Counted from the first letter of the stretch, positions 47,397-57,301 are shown. The stretch: 64,000 nt of DNA from Halopseudomonas pelagia (GCF_009497895.1 NZ_CP033116.1:930001-994000); one strand, 5' to 3'. The notes: generated by a model from the letters alone, not told the origin. Numbers and translations are program-made.

Positions 47397-49502
47397 TCAG
47401 CGCGACTCATGCGCGTCAATGTTGCTCTGCCTTGGCAGTATGAATTGTAGAAACCGCTCTTCCGCTACGGCGGGGCTGAATAAATAACCTTGATAGGCAT
47501 GGCAGTCCTGCTGTTGGAGAAAGGCCAGCTGTTCGGCGGTTTCAACTCCTTCGGCGATCAATTCCAGCTTCAGGCTTCTAGCCATGGCGATAATGGCACG
47601 GACAATTTCCGCATCATTACCTTCCTGCGCGCAGTCGTGAATAAAGGATTGGTCGATCTTCAGCAGGTCTACCGGTAAGCGCTTGAGGTAACTGAGCGAG
47701 GAGTAGCCGGTGCCAAAATCGTCAATCGCGAAGCGAATACCCATGGCGCGCAATTCGTGCATTTTGCTGACGGTGTCCTTGATATTCTGAATGACCATGC
47801 TTTCGGTGATTTCCAGCTTCAGGCAGTGGGCAGGAATGCCGCATTCGCGTACGGCGGCGTCTACCTGCGCAACGAAGTCACTCTGACGAAACTGTCGGGG
47901 GCTGATATTTACGCTCAGGCTGAACGAGTCAGGGGCGACTTTGCACTCGCCCAGCAGCCGGGCGATAAAGTGGCAGGCTTGCACCAGTACCCAGTGACCG
48001 GCTTGCAGAATCATGCCGCTTTCTTCCAGCACGTGCATAAAGGAGCCTGGCCCAATCAGCCCCTTGTCTGGATGTTGCCAGCGTAGAAGTGCTTCTGCGC
48101 CAATTACGCGTTGGCAGCGGGCATCGATCTGCGGCTGATAATGCAGACAGAACTGCTGCTCCACCAACGCTTGGCGTAATTCGGTTTCCAGTTGCAGACG
48201 CTGGCTGACCACTACCTGCATCTGCGGTTCGAAGAAGGCCATACTGTTCCTGCCGTTGGCCTTGACGCCATACAGTGCCGTATCGGCATGCTTGAGCAGG
48301 TCTTCCGGGGTGTCGCCGTGCTGTGACCCCAGGGCTATGCCAATGCTGCAGCTCAATTGCAGGTTATGCCCCTTGATCGTCATGGGCGCCGCCACGGCAT
48401 GCAGTAGTTGCTCGGCACTTGACCTGGCCTGTTCAGCCACTTGCTGGTGGTCGCCTTTCAGGCCGGTGAGCAGCACGACAAATTCATCGCCGCCCAGGCG
48501 TGCCACCGTATCGGCTTTACGCACCTGACCCAGCAGGCGTTGGCTGACCTCCTGCAATACTGCATCGCCACAACTGTGGCCGAGTGAATCATTGATGCGT
48601 TTGAAATGGTCCAGATCGAAGAACAGCAGCGCGCAGCTCAGACCATGGCGTTCACCCAGCGCCAGGTGCTGATGTATGCGGTCATGCAGCAGCAGGCGGT
48701 TAGGCAAGTCGGTCAGCGCGTCGTGGAAGGCCTGGTGCTTGATGCGCGCCTCAACCTGCTTCTGCTCGGTGACGTCCTTCAGGCTGGTGAGCGTACGCCG
48801 CTCATCGCCAATCAGAATGAAGTTGCTGGACGCTTCGCAGTGCAGCACGCGGCCGTCCTGAGTAACAAAATCAATAGGCTCGTTGCGCAGGCGATTATCC
48901 TTCAGAAGCTTAGCGATGGTGGCAGGACGCTTTTCTGGATGCCGCCAGAGACCGATTTCCAAAGCCGTCTTGCCGACTATATCCGCGCCTTGATAGCCGA
49001 ATAGCTCGGTAAAGCTGCGGTTGATCTCGGCAATCTGGGCGCTTTGTTTTTCGAACAGCATGTAAGGTTCGGGGGAGTCCTGAAACAGCGCGGAAAACTT
49101 GGCTTCGCTGCGCTTGAGTGCCTGCTCGGAGGTGATGCGGTCACTGATGTCGTGGGCCATGAGGAGGCGACACGCCTGACCACTGACATCGATCAGTTCT
49201 GCGTACAGCAGGCAAGGCTTCAGTTCACCGTCACGGCATCTGAAGCGGGTTTCAAATTGGTCGATGCGGCCTTCGCGATTAACGGTTTCGAGCAATTGCT
49301 CGCGCTGCTGCTGGCTGCTCCAGGCGGGTATGTCGGCGGAAGAATGACTGATGATGTCTTCGGCACGCCAACCGAACAATTGCTCAAACGCCGGGTTGAT
49401 CGCCAGTACTTCGTTATCGCTCACCCGGGTCAGGATGCAGGCAATAGGCAGGCGGTGGAACAGGGTAATAAAGCCTTCGTCGCTTGCAATGCGACTGCTC
49501 AT
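47397..49502 (-). CDS. PAS-PAS-GGDEF-EAL cyclic-di-GMP enzyme
   Basis: 701 residues: PAS (about 10-125), PAS (about 130-250), GGDEF (337-341, intact) with an I-site RKAD five residues before it, and EAL (470-472) with DDFGTGYSSL and AEGVE. Both active sites look intact, so it may make and break c-di-GMP under PAS control. No membrane segment. Same strand as the KaiC-kinase pair, 107 bp upstream of it. Confidence 0.94.
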   Translation of the reverse strand: MSSRIASDEGFITLFHRLPIACILTRVSDNEVLAINPAFEQLFGWRAEDIISHSSADIPAWSSQQQREQLLETVNREGRIDQFETRFRCRDGELKPCLLYAELIDVSGQACRLLMAHDISDRITSEQALKRSEAKFSALFQDSPEPYMLFEKQSAQIAEINRSFTELFGYQGADIVGKTALEIGLWRHPEKRPATIAKLLKDNRLRNEPIDFVTQDGRVLHCEASSNFILIGDERRTLTSLKDVTEQKQVEARIKHQAFHDALTDLPNRLLLHDRIHQHLALGERHGLSCALLFFDLDHFKRINDSLGHSCGDAVLQEVSQRLLGQVRKADTVARLGGDEFVVLLTGLKGDHQQVAEQARSSAEQLLHAVAAPMTIKGHNLQLSCSIGIALGSQHGDTPEDLLKHADTALYGVKANGRNSMAFFEPQMQVVVSQRLQLETELRQALVEQQFCLHYQPQIDARCQRVIGAEALLRWQHPDKGLIGPGSFMHVLEESGMILQAGHWVLVQACHFIARLLGECKVAPDSFSLSVNISPRQFRQSDFVAQVDAAVRECGIPAHCLKLEITESMVIQNIKDTVSKMHELRAMGIRFAIDDFGTGYSSLSYLKRLPVDLLKIDQSFIHDCAQEGNDAEIVRAIIAMARSLKLELIAEGVETAEQLAFLQQQDCHAYQGYLFSPAVAEERFLQFILPRQSNIDAHESR

Positions 49503-49644
49503 GGGTGCCGCCAGAGCATGGGCGTTTGGGCATCTGCTGGATGAGTAAGCAGGGTCATGGTGATTAACGCTCTTTGTTTCTTCCCAAAGTAGCTGTTTGG
49601 CCTGGCGGATACAAGAACCCGAAATGGGTAGTCGGCGTGGATAG

Positions 49645-50355
49645 TCAGGCTCCGATGCTGACCCTTACCGCGCGGTAATCAGCTATCTCCTCGCGCACGT
49701 CCTCGCGGCCTCCGGACTGAACGTTTTGATAATGCTTCAGCGTTTTCGCCAGATACGCCCGCGCGACGCTTGCCTGCTCCGGGGTGTTCGCCCGCCATAT
49801 ATCGACTCCGACGGGACTGATATCGCATGTTCTGGCAGTTGCAGGCGACTCGGCGGATACCCGTAGAACCTCGTAGAAACGCTGGTTGTCTTTCACCAAC
49901 ACCTCTTCGCTCAGGCGCAAGCCGAGCCTGATCAGTTGTTGGCGCAGGTGGTACTCCTGGTGAACAGGGCACAGCAGGAAATCAATGCTGGCATGCGGGT
50001 GCTGCTCGCAAATGGCCTTGATAAAGCGGGTCATCAGATCGCCACCCACGCCGGCAATGATGATCAAATGTCTGCCGGGAAATCGCGCCAACGGCAAGGC
50101 GGCAGTGTCCAGGCAGTGCGTGTGCCATTGGCTGGCCTGACTTGGGCACGAAGCGTGCGGGTAAAAGTGCTCCAGCCTGGTCTGCAGCTGGCTGATCAGT
50201 TCCGGGAGGATGTCGACAAAGTGAATATGTGGCGCTGCCTCGCGCGTCAGCAGGCTGGCGCCCAGCAGGCCGTGATCGCAGCAGCAATCCCAGATATGCG
50301 CATAACCCGGGGCCACCATGGATTGAATTTGCTTGAGGCGTTTGCTGAGTTTCAA
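49645..50355 (-). CDS. TrmK-like tRNA (adenine-N1)-methyltransferase
   Basis: 236 residues. SAM motif IWDCCCDHGLLGASLL, then the family pattern IIIAGVGGDLMTRFI and a late DNQRFYEVLRV, as in TrmK (m1A22 of tRNA) proteins. The TTG start gives MKLSKRLKQIQSMV, the family N-terminus. The tRNA target in pseudomonads is not established. Confidence 0.82.
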   Translation of the reverse strand: MKLSKRLKQIQSMVAPGYAHIWDCCCDHGLLGASLLTREAAPHIHFVDILPELISQLQTRLEHFYPHASCPSQASQWHTHCLDTAALPLARFPGRHLIIIAGVGGDLMTRFIKAICEQHPHASIDFLLCPVHQEYHLRQQLIRLGLRLSEEVLVKDNQRFYEVLRVSAESPATARTCDISPVGVDIWRANTPEQASVARAYLAKTLKHYQNVQSGGREDVREEIADYRAVRVSIGA

Positions 50356-50520
50356 GTTCCGGCCTGCAGGGGCTGGCTGCTATTGATGCCGGACATTATG
50401 TCTGAATAGAACTGTTATGCCAGTGTGCGGTCTTAGTTATTAGCTGCGTACCATTCGGCCGTAGCTGCTTAACTTTTCTAGCGGTTTACTTTTGCGGTCA
50501 ATATCAAATTGGAGTTGATT

Positions 50521-50652
50521 ATGAGTCTTACAATCAAATCGTTGTTGCTCACTATGGCAGTTCTGTTCGTTGCAGGGTGTAACACTATGGAGGGCGCCGG
50601 TCGTGATATGCAGGATGCTGGCGAAGCGGTTGAGCGCGAGGCAGCAAACTAA
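50521..50652 (+). CDS. Entericidin-type small lipoprotein
   Basis: 43 residues: signal peptide MSLTIKSLLLTMAVLFVAGC with the lipobox cysteine at 20, then NTMEGAGRDMQDAGEAVER, the usual entericidin A/B mature part. GGAG sits 8 nt before the ATG. Entericidins are envelope lipoproteins linked to stationary-phase lysis in E. coli; the partner arrangement of ecnA-ecnB is absent here. Confidence 0.88.
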   Translation: MSLTIKSLLLTMAVLFVAGCNTMEGAGRDMQDAGEAVEREAAN

Positions 50653-50664
50653 GCGTTTTCGAAT

Positions 50665-50704
50665 CCAGACTGCCCGGCTGGGAGTTTCCGCTCGGGTGGT
50701 CTGG
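50665..50704 (+). terminator. Imperfect hairpin after entericidin
   Basis: CCAGAC-TG-CCCG pairs with CGGG-TG-GTCTGG around a 16-nt loop, then TTT. A plausible terminator. Confidence 0.45.
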
Positions 50705-50902
50705 TTTAGTTGCAATGGTTATCTCCTTTTTCCCCTACGTATTATCCGCACTCAGAACGTCTCTTCTTTATTATCGCTCAGTCCCCCTCTGCCGGATAAT
50801 AGGGAACTATTCGTCGCTGTCATTAAAGTGTCCTGCACCTGAACTGTGCACCGAGTGCAGTGTCAATCCTGTAGAGGGTTGTCATCCACTAGGAGTCGAA
50901 TC

Positions 50903-51625
50903 GTGACTTTTTCTATTGTTGCCCGTTGCTCGCGAACCGGCCAGCTCGGCGTCGCCGCCAGTACTGCAGTGCAGGCAGTGGGCAAGCTCGCCTGTCATGC
51001 AGTGCCTAACATAGGTGCTGTGGCTTCGCAGGCTGTGGTTAACCCCTATTTGGCCTACGATGCGTTGCGGCTGCTTGAACAGGGTGTAGAGGCGGGCGCC
51101 GCATTGAAACGGGTGCTGGCGCTAGAAAGCCAGCCGCAAAGCCGACAGGTGGGAATCGTTGACCATCAAGGCCGGGTAGCGGCCTGGACCGGCGCCGAGA
51201 ACATCCCTTGGGCCGGGCATATTGAGGGCAAGCAGTGCATGATTCAGGGTAACCGCCTGGTCGGGCCTTGGGTGTTGGAGCGCATGCTGCAGGTGATGCA
51301 CGATGTGGAATATCTATCATTGGCTGAGCGGCTGGTGCGCACCATTCAGGCTGGCGCCGTGGTGGGTGGTGACCGGCATGGTGAGCGCTCGGTAAATGTG
51401 ATGGTATTTGGCGCTGAGGAATATCCGTTGTGTGACATCCGCATCGATGACCACGATCAACCGATGCAGGAGCTAGAGCGCTTGTTTGTGCTCTATCAGA
51501 ACAAGGTGCTACCTGAAGTACTCAAGATGCCGCGGCGTTGCGACGTGCCCGCAGGGAGCGGTAAATATCGAGCGCTGGCTGAAAACACACGGCTGTTGAT
51601 GCGCGGCAATTTGATGCATGCCTGA
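50903..51625 (+). CDS. DUF1028 family protein (Ntn-hydrolase-like)
   Basis: 240 residues from GTG 50903, with AGGAG 7 nt upstream; this makes Thr2 (MTFSIVARCS), the residue expected to act as N-terminal nucleophile if the protein is an Ntn-type hydrolase. Family elements: GQLGVAASTAVQAVGK, GAVASQAVVNP and GAVVGGDRHGERSV. The substrate is unknown. The 250-bp gap before it shows only an ATTATCCG/CGGATAAT wide inverted repeat. Confidence 0.85.
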   Translation: MTFSIVARCSRTGQLGVAASTAVQAVGKLACHAVPNIGAVASQAVVNPYLAYDALRLLEQGVEAGAALKRVLALESQPQSRQVGIVDHQGRVAAWTGAENIPWAGHIEGKQCMIQGNRLVGPWVLERMLQVMHDVEYLSLAERLVRTIQAGAVVGGDRHGERSVNVMVFGAEEYPLCDIRIDDHDQPMQELERLFVLYQNKVLPEVLKMPRRCDVPAGSGKYRALAENTRLLMRGNLMHA

Positions 51626-51650
51626 GAAAGCGTTGTTATCCGTGCCGTGA

Positions 51651-52496
51651 TCAACCAGCCCCGCTAATATTCCGCAGCAGCCCGTCGCTGCCAGCATCTG
51701 CCGGAAAGAAAGTTTCCACCCGCAGCTCATCCGTGGTGATGTCTTGCGGTGTGCCAAAGGTGGATATCATAGAGAACAGGCGCAACTCAGCACCCCCGGC
51801 TGATAGCTCGATTGGTAATACCGGTGCAAGTGGCTGGCCAGGCTCCAAGTGATGCCAGCGCGACGGGATACTGTGATCGTGCTGAAGCTCACGAATAATT
51901 GTGGCCAAACCCGCGGATGGGCTGGCGGCCAGTTCTTTGTGCAGGCGTTCCAGAATCGCCGGGGCAACAGCCTCCCAGTTAGCGATCAAGGGCCGTAAGC
52001 CGTCAGCGTGAAAACATAGGCGCACCACGTTTCGTGCGCCGTCACCACAGGTCCTTTGCCACAGCGCTTCTGGCTCGCCAGCTAGCGACAGCAGGTTCGC
52101 CCATCCTCGGTTAGCCATCAGCAAATTCCAATCCCGGTCCACTACCAGTGCTGGAAAAGGATCATGGTGCTCAAGTATCAGCTTCAGTGCATCGAGTACC
52201 GGCACCATGCCGTCGGCGTCCAACTGGCTGCAACGAAATGCTTGGGCAAAGCCGGCTGCCTGCAGCAACGCATTGCGGTCACGCAGGGGAATATCCAGAC
52301 AGTCGCACAAATGCAGCACCATCTCGCGGCTGGGATGGCCTCGGCCTGATTCCAGGAAGCTCAGATGCCGCTGCGAGACCTCACTGCTTAGCGACAGCTC
52401 TAGCTGACTCAGCCGCCGGGCATTACGCCAACGTCGCAACAGCCCGCCAAAGGCTGTGCCGACCAGTGCTGCTTGTTCCATTGCGTCAATGGCCAT
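51651..52496 (-). CDS. XRE-type regulator with MmyB-like ligand-binding domain
   Basis: 281 residues. N-terminal helix-turn-helix (about 15-72: RRLSQLELSLSSEVSQRHLS, SGRGHPSREMVLHLC), then a PAS-like MmyB domain (about 105-270: FPALVVDRDWNLLMANRGWA). Such proteins usually sense small hydrophobic ligands and repress neighbouring genes. It is divergent from a DUF2834 membrane protein gene across a perfect 8-7-8 inverted repeat. Confidence 0.9.
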   Translation of the reverse strand: MAIDAMEQAALVGTAFGGLLRRWRNARRLSQLELSLSSEVSQRHLSFLESGRGHPSREMVLHLCDCLDIPLRDRNALLQAAGFAQAFRCSQLDADGMVPVLDALKLILEHHDPFPALVVDRDWNLLMANRGWANLLSLAGEPEALWQRTCGDGARNVVRLCFHADGLRPLIANWEAVAPAILERLHKELAASPSAGLATIIRELQHDHSIPSRWHHLEPGQPLAPVLPIELSAGGAELRLFSMISTFGTPQDITTDELRVETFFPADAGSDGLLRNISGAG

Positions 52497-52552
52497 GTAT
52501 TCGCTCCCGCTTGTTCACGTTCAATTCTCTGCACCCGAGAGCTTAAGTTAGG

Positions 52553-52564
52553 ACAGACGTCTGT
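52553..52564. promoter_or_regulatory. 12-bp palindrome ACAGACGTCTGT
   Basis: Perfect palindrome in the divergent region between the MmyB-type regulator and the DUF2834 gene, 7 bp before the larger inverted repeat. Possible regulator or half of a tandem site. Confidence 0.4.
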
Positions 52565-52570
52565 GCTGAC

Positions 52571-52593
52571 GCAATTACGTGCCAGGTAATTGC
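52571..52593. promoter_or_regulatory. Inverted repeat GCAATTAC-N7-GTAATTGC
   Basis: Perfect 8-7-8 inverted repeat between the divergent regulator and DUF2834 genes, centred about 66 bp before the latter. Best candidate operator for the MmyB-type protein. Confidence 0.55.
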
Positions 52594-52647
52594 TGCGAGC
52601 CAACACCAGGTTCAAATTGAATCTGTCTTCATTCAAGGAGAAAGACA

Positions 52648-52956
52648 ATGAACCTGAAAATCGTAGTGACTCTGGCGGTGCTGTTGGTTTTTGGTGCGTT
52701 CAGTCTGGTGGCGATGAGCGAGGTCGGGTATTTGGGAATTTGGCTCGGTGGTGTTAGCGGCTGGGGGCAGGCTCAGATTCTTGCGGATCTGATCGTCGCC
52801 TGCCTGTTGCTGATGGTCTGGATCGTATTGGACGCTCGGCGCCTCGGATTGAACCCCTGGCCATTCGTATTGCTAACGCTGTTGGCTGGCTCATTTGGGC
52901 CGTTGCTGTACTTGCTGCTGCGTTTTATGAAAATGCCTCAGGCGGTAATTTCGTAG
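52648..52956 (+). CDS. DUF2834-type small membrane protein
   Basis: 102 residues, three membrane segments (about 4-24, 44-64, 72-92), the last two joined by DARRLGLNPWPF. AAGGAGAAAG precedes the ATG. Function unknown. Probably controlled by the divergent MmyB-type regulator. Confidence 0.78.
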   Translation: MNLKIVVTLAVLLVFGAFSLVAMSEVGYLGIWLGGVSGWGQAQILADLIVACLLLMVWIVLDARRLGLNPWPFVLLTLLAGSFGPLLYLLLRFMKMPQAVIS

Positions 52957-52988
52957 TCTGCTGTTCTTATCATCATCACCTACCTTTG

Positions 52989-53033
52989 ACCGGCCTGGGA
53001 TGTACCAGTGATGTTTACTGAATCCCAGCCGGT
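52989..53033. other. Long bulged hairpin before rbgA
   Basis: ACCGGC-C-TGGGAT pairs with ATCCCAGCCGGT around a 20-nt loop, one C bulged. It separates the DUF2834 gene from rbgA. A TACAAT (53039-53044) just after it could be a -10 for rbgA. Confidence 0.4.
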
Positions 53034-53075
53034 TAACGTACAATAGCGCCTGATTTCAAATGCAGGCGCGGCGCA

Positions 53076-54092
53076 ATGGCGATTCAGTGGTACCCCGGAC
53101 ATATGCACAAGGCACAGAAGGCGATCAGGGAAGTATTGCCCCAGGTCGACCTGCTGATCGAAGTGCTCGACGCGCGCATTCCCTATTCCAGCGAGAACCC
53201 GGCGATCGCAGAGATACGCGGTGACAAGCCGTGCATCAAGGTGCTGAGCAAGACCGACCTGGCTGATCCCGTGGTTACCGCCGCCTGGCAGGAGCATCTG
53301 GAACAGGAGCGCGGGGTTAAAACCTTCGCGACCACCACCGAGCAACCTGGGCGCATCAAGTTGCTGGTGGATCTGTGCCGCAAGATGCTGCCGGAGAAGG
53401 AAGCCGGGGCGAAGAACATCAATGCGATGATTGTTGGCATCCCCAATGTCGGCAAATCAACCATCATCAACACCCTGGCCGGGCGAGTGGTGGCCAAAAC
53501 CGGCAACGAGCCAGCGGTGACCAAGGATCAGCAGCGCATCAATCTGGGCAGTGGCGTGGTGCTGCTGGATACGCCCGGCATTCTCTGGCCCAAGATCGAG
53601 AACCCCAACAGCAGCTATCGTCTGGCGGCGACCGGGGCGATCAAGAACACCGCGATGGAATATGACGATGTCAGCTTTTTCGTCGCCGAATATCTGATCA
53701 AGGCTTATCCCGAGCTGATTCAGGCGCACTTCCAGCTTGAATACCTGCCCAGCACCGAACTTGAGTTCCTCGAAATGGCTGGTGCGCGCCGCGGTGCGCT
53801 GCGCGCGGGTGGCAAGGTCAATCTGCACAAGATCTGCGAAGTACTGATCAACGAGCTGCGCTCGGGCAAGCTGGGTTTGATCAGTCTGGAAACGCCAGCG
53901 TTGGTCGAGCAGGAGAAAATCGCGATTGCCGAGGCCAAGTTAAAGAAAGAATCCGAGAATGCCGAGCGCAAGAAACGTTTCAAGGAGGGTTCGCGTAACT
54001 CCGATCGCGCCGACCGCAAGGAACAGAAAAACCAGCCACCTGCACCCAGCAAGGGCACCGGCAGCCGCAATCATCCGCGCAAGAAAAAGTAA
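53076..54092 (+). CDS. rbgA: Ribosome biogenesis GTPase RbgA (YlqF)
   Basis: 338-residue circularly permuted GTPase acting late in 50S assembly. G4 motif SKTDLAD precedes G1 GIPNVGKST and G3 DTPGILWP, the permuted order typical of YlqF. It begins MAIQWYPGHMHKAQKAIRE. The C-terminal ~50 residues are a lysine/arginine-rich tail, probably for rRNA contact and longer than in Bacillus. Confidence 0.93.
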   Translation: MAIQWYPGHMHKAQKAIREVLPQVDLLIEVLDARIPYSSENPAIAEIRGDKPCIKVLSKTDLADPVVTAAWQEHLEQERGVKTFATTTEQPGRIKLLVDLCRKMLPEKEAGAKNINAMIVGIPNVGKSTIINTLAGRVVAKTGNEPAVTKDQQRINLGSGVVLLDTPGILWPKIENPNSSYRLAATGAIKNTAMEYDDVSFFVAEYLIKAYPELIQAHFQLEYLPSTELEFLEMAGARRGALRAGGKVNLHKICEVLINELRSGKLGLISLETPALVEQEKIAIAEAKLKKESENAERKKRFKEGSRNSDRADRKEQKNQPPAPSKGTGSRNHPRKKK

Positions 54093-54126
54093 CCTGCTGG
54101 CGATTGGCGGCGGCTTGCAGGTTTTT

Positions 54127-54127
<1 letters not shown>
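54091..54127. terminator. Terminator between convergent rbgA and EVE genes
   Basis: Stem AACCTGC / GCAGGTT with a 19-nt loop and a TTTTTT run; it lies between the two stop codons. Confidence 0.6.
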
Positions 54128-54585
<458 letters not shown>

Positions 54586-54627
54586 GGGTAGTTTCTCCGG
54601 GGAGTGAAAGGGGCGTAATCTGCGAGC

Positions 54628-55575
54628 ATGACATTCTCTTCCGAAAGTCCTGCGCTGCAAAGCCCTGGTCCTGCGAGCCCTGACCTGGCGCGCTTCCGTA
54701 CCCCGGCTGTACGGCATCTGGCGTGGATGTGCCACACCGCACAGCTGCTCAACGGGCCTCAGGTGATTGATCTGCGCGCATATTGCCCTGCTGACCTGCA
54801 GATGCGGCTGAGCCATTGGGATGCTCACCCAGAAGAAGGGCCGGCCGCCTTGAGCCAGCCAGCGAATCGGCGTCTGGGTATGTATTTCGAAAGTCTTTAC
54901 GCCTGCTTGCTGACAGATATTCTCGGTTGGGAATTGCTGATCAGAAACCTGCCGATCCGGCATGCGGGTATTACCCTGGGTGAGCTGGATTTTGTGGTGC
55001 GTAACGGCCACACCGGGGTGGTCGAGCATCATGAAATAGCGGTGAAATTCTACCTGGGCTATCTGCAGCCCGGTTCTACGGCAGATAACCAGCATGTGAG
55101 CTGGTATGGCCCCAACGCGCGTGACCGTCTGGACTTGAAAACCCGGCGGCTGCTGGATCAGCAAAGTCAGCGCACGGCGTTGCCGGAAACTACTGCAGCG
55201 TTGCAGCACGCAGGTATTGAGCAACCACAGGTGACCCGCATTTTCATGCCGGGATACTTGTTCTATCCGCTGGATGTGCAGTTGCAGGCAGCTGAATGGG
55301 TGCCGTTTGATCACCCGCGCGGTATTTGGGCCTATCTGGATGCCGCGGTGCGGATGGATGTGAGCCACTGGGTGCCGTTGCGCAAGCCGCACTGGCTGGG
55401 CCCGTGGGTGCAATCAGCCGCGCCCGACGAGCTTGAGCGCGACACTGCTCTGGCGGAGATCCGTGAACTGGCCACACCGCGCCTATTTGCGCGGCTGCAG
55501 CAGCATCCCTGCACCGGTGATTGGTGCGAGGCGCAGCGGATCTTCGTTATGCCGGCCCGTTGGCCGGGGATTTAA
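54628..55575 (+). CDS. DUF1853 family protein (nuclease-fold-like)
   Basis: 315 residues of the DUF1853 family, common in gammaproteobacteria. E-L-D-F-V-V followed by E-I-A-V-K-F-Y-L (about residues 115-140) resembles the D-ExK core of PD-(D/E)XK enzymes. The rest is helix-rich with conserved HVSWYGPNARDRLDLK. Function unknown; the nuclease-like reading is motif-based. Confidence 0.82.
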   Translation: MTFSSESPALQSPGPASPDLARFRTPAVRHLAWMCHTAQLLNGPQVIDLRAYCPADLQMRLSHWDAHPEEGPAALSQPANRRLGMYFESLYACLLTDILGWELLIRNLPIRHAGITLGELDFVVRNGHTGVVEHHEIAVKFYLGYLQPGSTADNQHVSWYGPNARDRLDLKTRRLLDQQSQRTALPETTAALQHAGIEQPQVTRIFMPGYLFYPLDVQLQAAEWVPFDHPRGIWAYLDAAVRMDVSHWVPLRKPHWLGPWVQSAAPDELERDTALAEIRELATPRLFARLQQHPCTGDWCEAQRIFVMPARWPGI

Positions 55576-55583
55576 CCAGCATC

Positions 55584-57128
55584 TCAACGGCTGGTTTCGC
55601 AGAGAACCACGGTATTGCGCCCGGCATCCTTGGCGCGATACAGCGCGGCGTCTGCCTGCTCCTTCAGCTCTTCCAGGCTGGTAGTGGGCCCCGGGGTACG
55701 GGCACATACGCCGACGCTGACGGTGACCACACTGCTGATTTCGGACAGGTTGTGTTCAATCTTGGCTGCTTCCACCGCTGCGCGGCAGGCCTCAGCCACC
55801 TGCGCAGCGTTATCCGTATCAGGTAGAACGATCGCAAACTCTTCGCCGCCGTAGCGTGCCAGCAGGTCGGTAGGGCGGCGCACCACGCCTTGTAGGATGC
55901 GGGCCACTTCCCGCAGGCATTCGTCTCCGGCGGGGTGCCCGTAGTGGTCATTGAACGGCTTGAAGTAGTCGATATCCAGCATGATCAGCGCGAGCGGTGT
56001 AGAAAGCCGTTTGGCTCGGCCCCATTCGTGTTCGAGAAACTGGTCAAAGTGCCGGCGGTTGGCCAGGTTGGTCAGTCCGTCGGTCAGAGACATTTTCTCC
56101 AGCTTGTCTTTCGCCTCATTGAGCAGACGGTTGCGATGCAGGTTGATCAATGCATATATCACCAACAGCGCAATAAAGAGCCCGCCTGAAACCATCACCA
56201 GGGCGGGGAGGTAGCCGCGCCGGCGATCAATATAAGTTTGCGAGGGCATGGCTTCTATGCGCCAGGCGCGTCCGGCGACATCGCTTAACGGCGTCTGGAA
56301 GCCCAGCGCACTTACCCAGCGAGAGTCACTGGGATCGGCGTTGCTGTAGAGCACATTGGGCTTTGCGTCGGTGATATCCACCACCTGAAACAGCAGGCTG
56401 GAGTTCTCTCCCAGGCCAACCGCCCGATTGGCCAACTCGCCCACCCGGAATACCCCATTTAAATAGCCGTAATGGGTGGCTTGGCGTAACTCAGAGGTAT
56501 CGGGATTCCCACGGTACAGAGGCGCAAATACCAGAAAGCCCTGCTGAGTGTCCGGCTCCTGTACCAGCTTGATTCCAGCGGTAGCGACTAGTCTGCCGGT
56601 GTCGCGCGCGGTTTCCAGTGCCGCGAGCCGGAGGCTCTCGCTGGCCAGGTCAAAACCCATGGCTGCCAGATTCTTGTCCAGCGGTTCGATGAACTGGACG
56701 GGTACATACCAAGGCCGATTGGAAACGGGGACGAGCTGTTCGTCCGCATTGCGCTCGGTCACGCGCAGGCCTGGCACCAGGCGTTGCTGCACGCGCTCAA
56801 AACCCCTGAGGCTATCCCGGTTGATTACGGGCGCCCAGGCGAACGCCATGATCGCTGGCGAGCGGTCAAGAATCCCTTCGCTGAGGGTTCTGAAACGGTC
56901 GGAATGCATGCCGGGCATAATGTCCATTGCTGCTTTCAGCGCGTGCAGCACTTCAAGGTTGAGCAGCACTTCGCGCTCGAATACGGCAGCGGCTTGTTGG
57001 ATATCGCCCTGAAACTGGGAAGCAATGGATTTGGTTTCTTCGTTATAGAGGCTGCGACTTAGCGCCGCGCAGATGCCCAGACCAATCAGGGCAAGCAGGG
57101 CTATGGCCAGGAGTGGGTGTCGTTTCAC
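55584..57128 (-). CDS. CHASE-type diguanylate cyclase
   Basis: 514 residues from GTG 57128 (GGAGG upstream). Membrane segment about 5-25, a periplasmic CHASE-like domain (about 40-290, with PAIMAFAWAPVI), a second membrane segment near 300-322, then GGDEF with an intact active site YGGEEF and an I-site RPTD five residues before it. It should make c-di-GMP in response to an extracellular ligand. Confidence 0.92.
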   Translation of the reverse strand: MKRHPLLAIALLALIGLGICAALSRSLYNEETKSIASQFQGDIQQAAAVFEREVLLNLEVLHALKAAMDIMPGMHSDRFRTLSEGILDRSPAIMAFAWAPVINRDSLRGFERVQQRLVPGLRVTERNADEQLVPVSNRPWYVPVQFIEPLDKNLAAMGFDLASESLRLAALETARDTGRLVATAGIKLVQEPDTQQGFLVFAPLYRGNPDTSELRQATHYGYLNGVFRVGELANRAVGLGENSSLLFQVVDITDAKPNVLYSNADPSDSRWVSALGFQTPLSDVAGRAWRIEAMPSQTYIDRRRGYLPALVMVSGGLFIALLVIYALINLHRNRLLNEAKDKLEKMSLTDGLTNLANRRHFDQFLEHEWGRAKRLSTPLALIMLDIDYFKPFNDHYGHPAGDECLREVARILQGVVRRPTDLLARYGGEEFAIVLPDTDNAAQVAEACRAAVEAAKIEHNLSEISSVVTVSVGVCARTPGPTTSLEELKEQADAALYRAKDAGRNTVVLCETSR

Positions 57129-57271
57129 GCTGGCCTCCTGATGTGTGGGTGCAAATACTCTCTGCAACGCTTCAATTCGAGCAGGTCCTCGGCGCAACCT
57201 CGAAGTGCTGGGGTGCGCTAGTTTAGCCGTAATCGATGAATGTGGTTTCCATCATTTATCCATGAAGCCAT

Positions 57272-57301
57272 GAAAAAGGGGCCGGTGAATGCTGGCCCCT
57301 T
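57272..57301 (-). terminator. Intrinsic terminator of catalase gene
   Basis: On the minus strand, AAGGGGCC / GGCCCCTT stem with a 10-nt loop followed by TTTC, about 50 bp after the catalase stop. Confidence 0.75.

Noticed and set aside
54586..55413. Long N-terminal extension of the EVE-domain ORF
   Set aside because: It is antisense to the DUF1853 gene; the EVE family start is at 54585.
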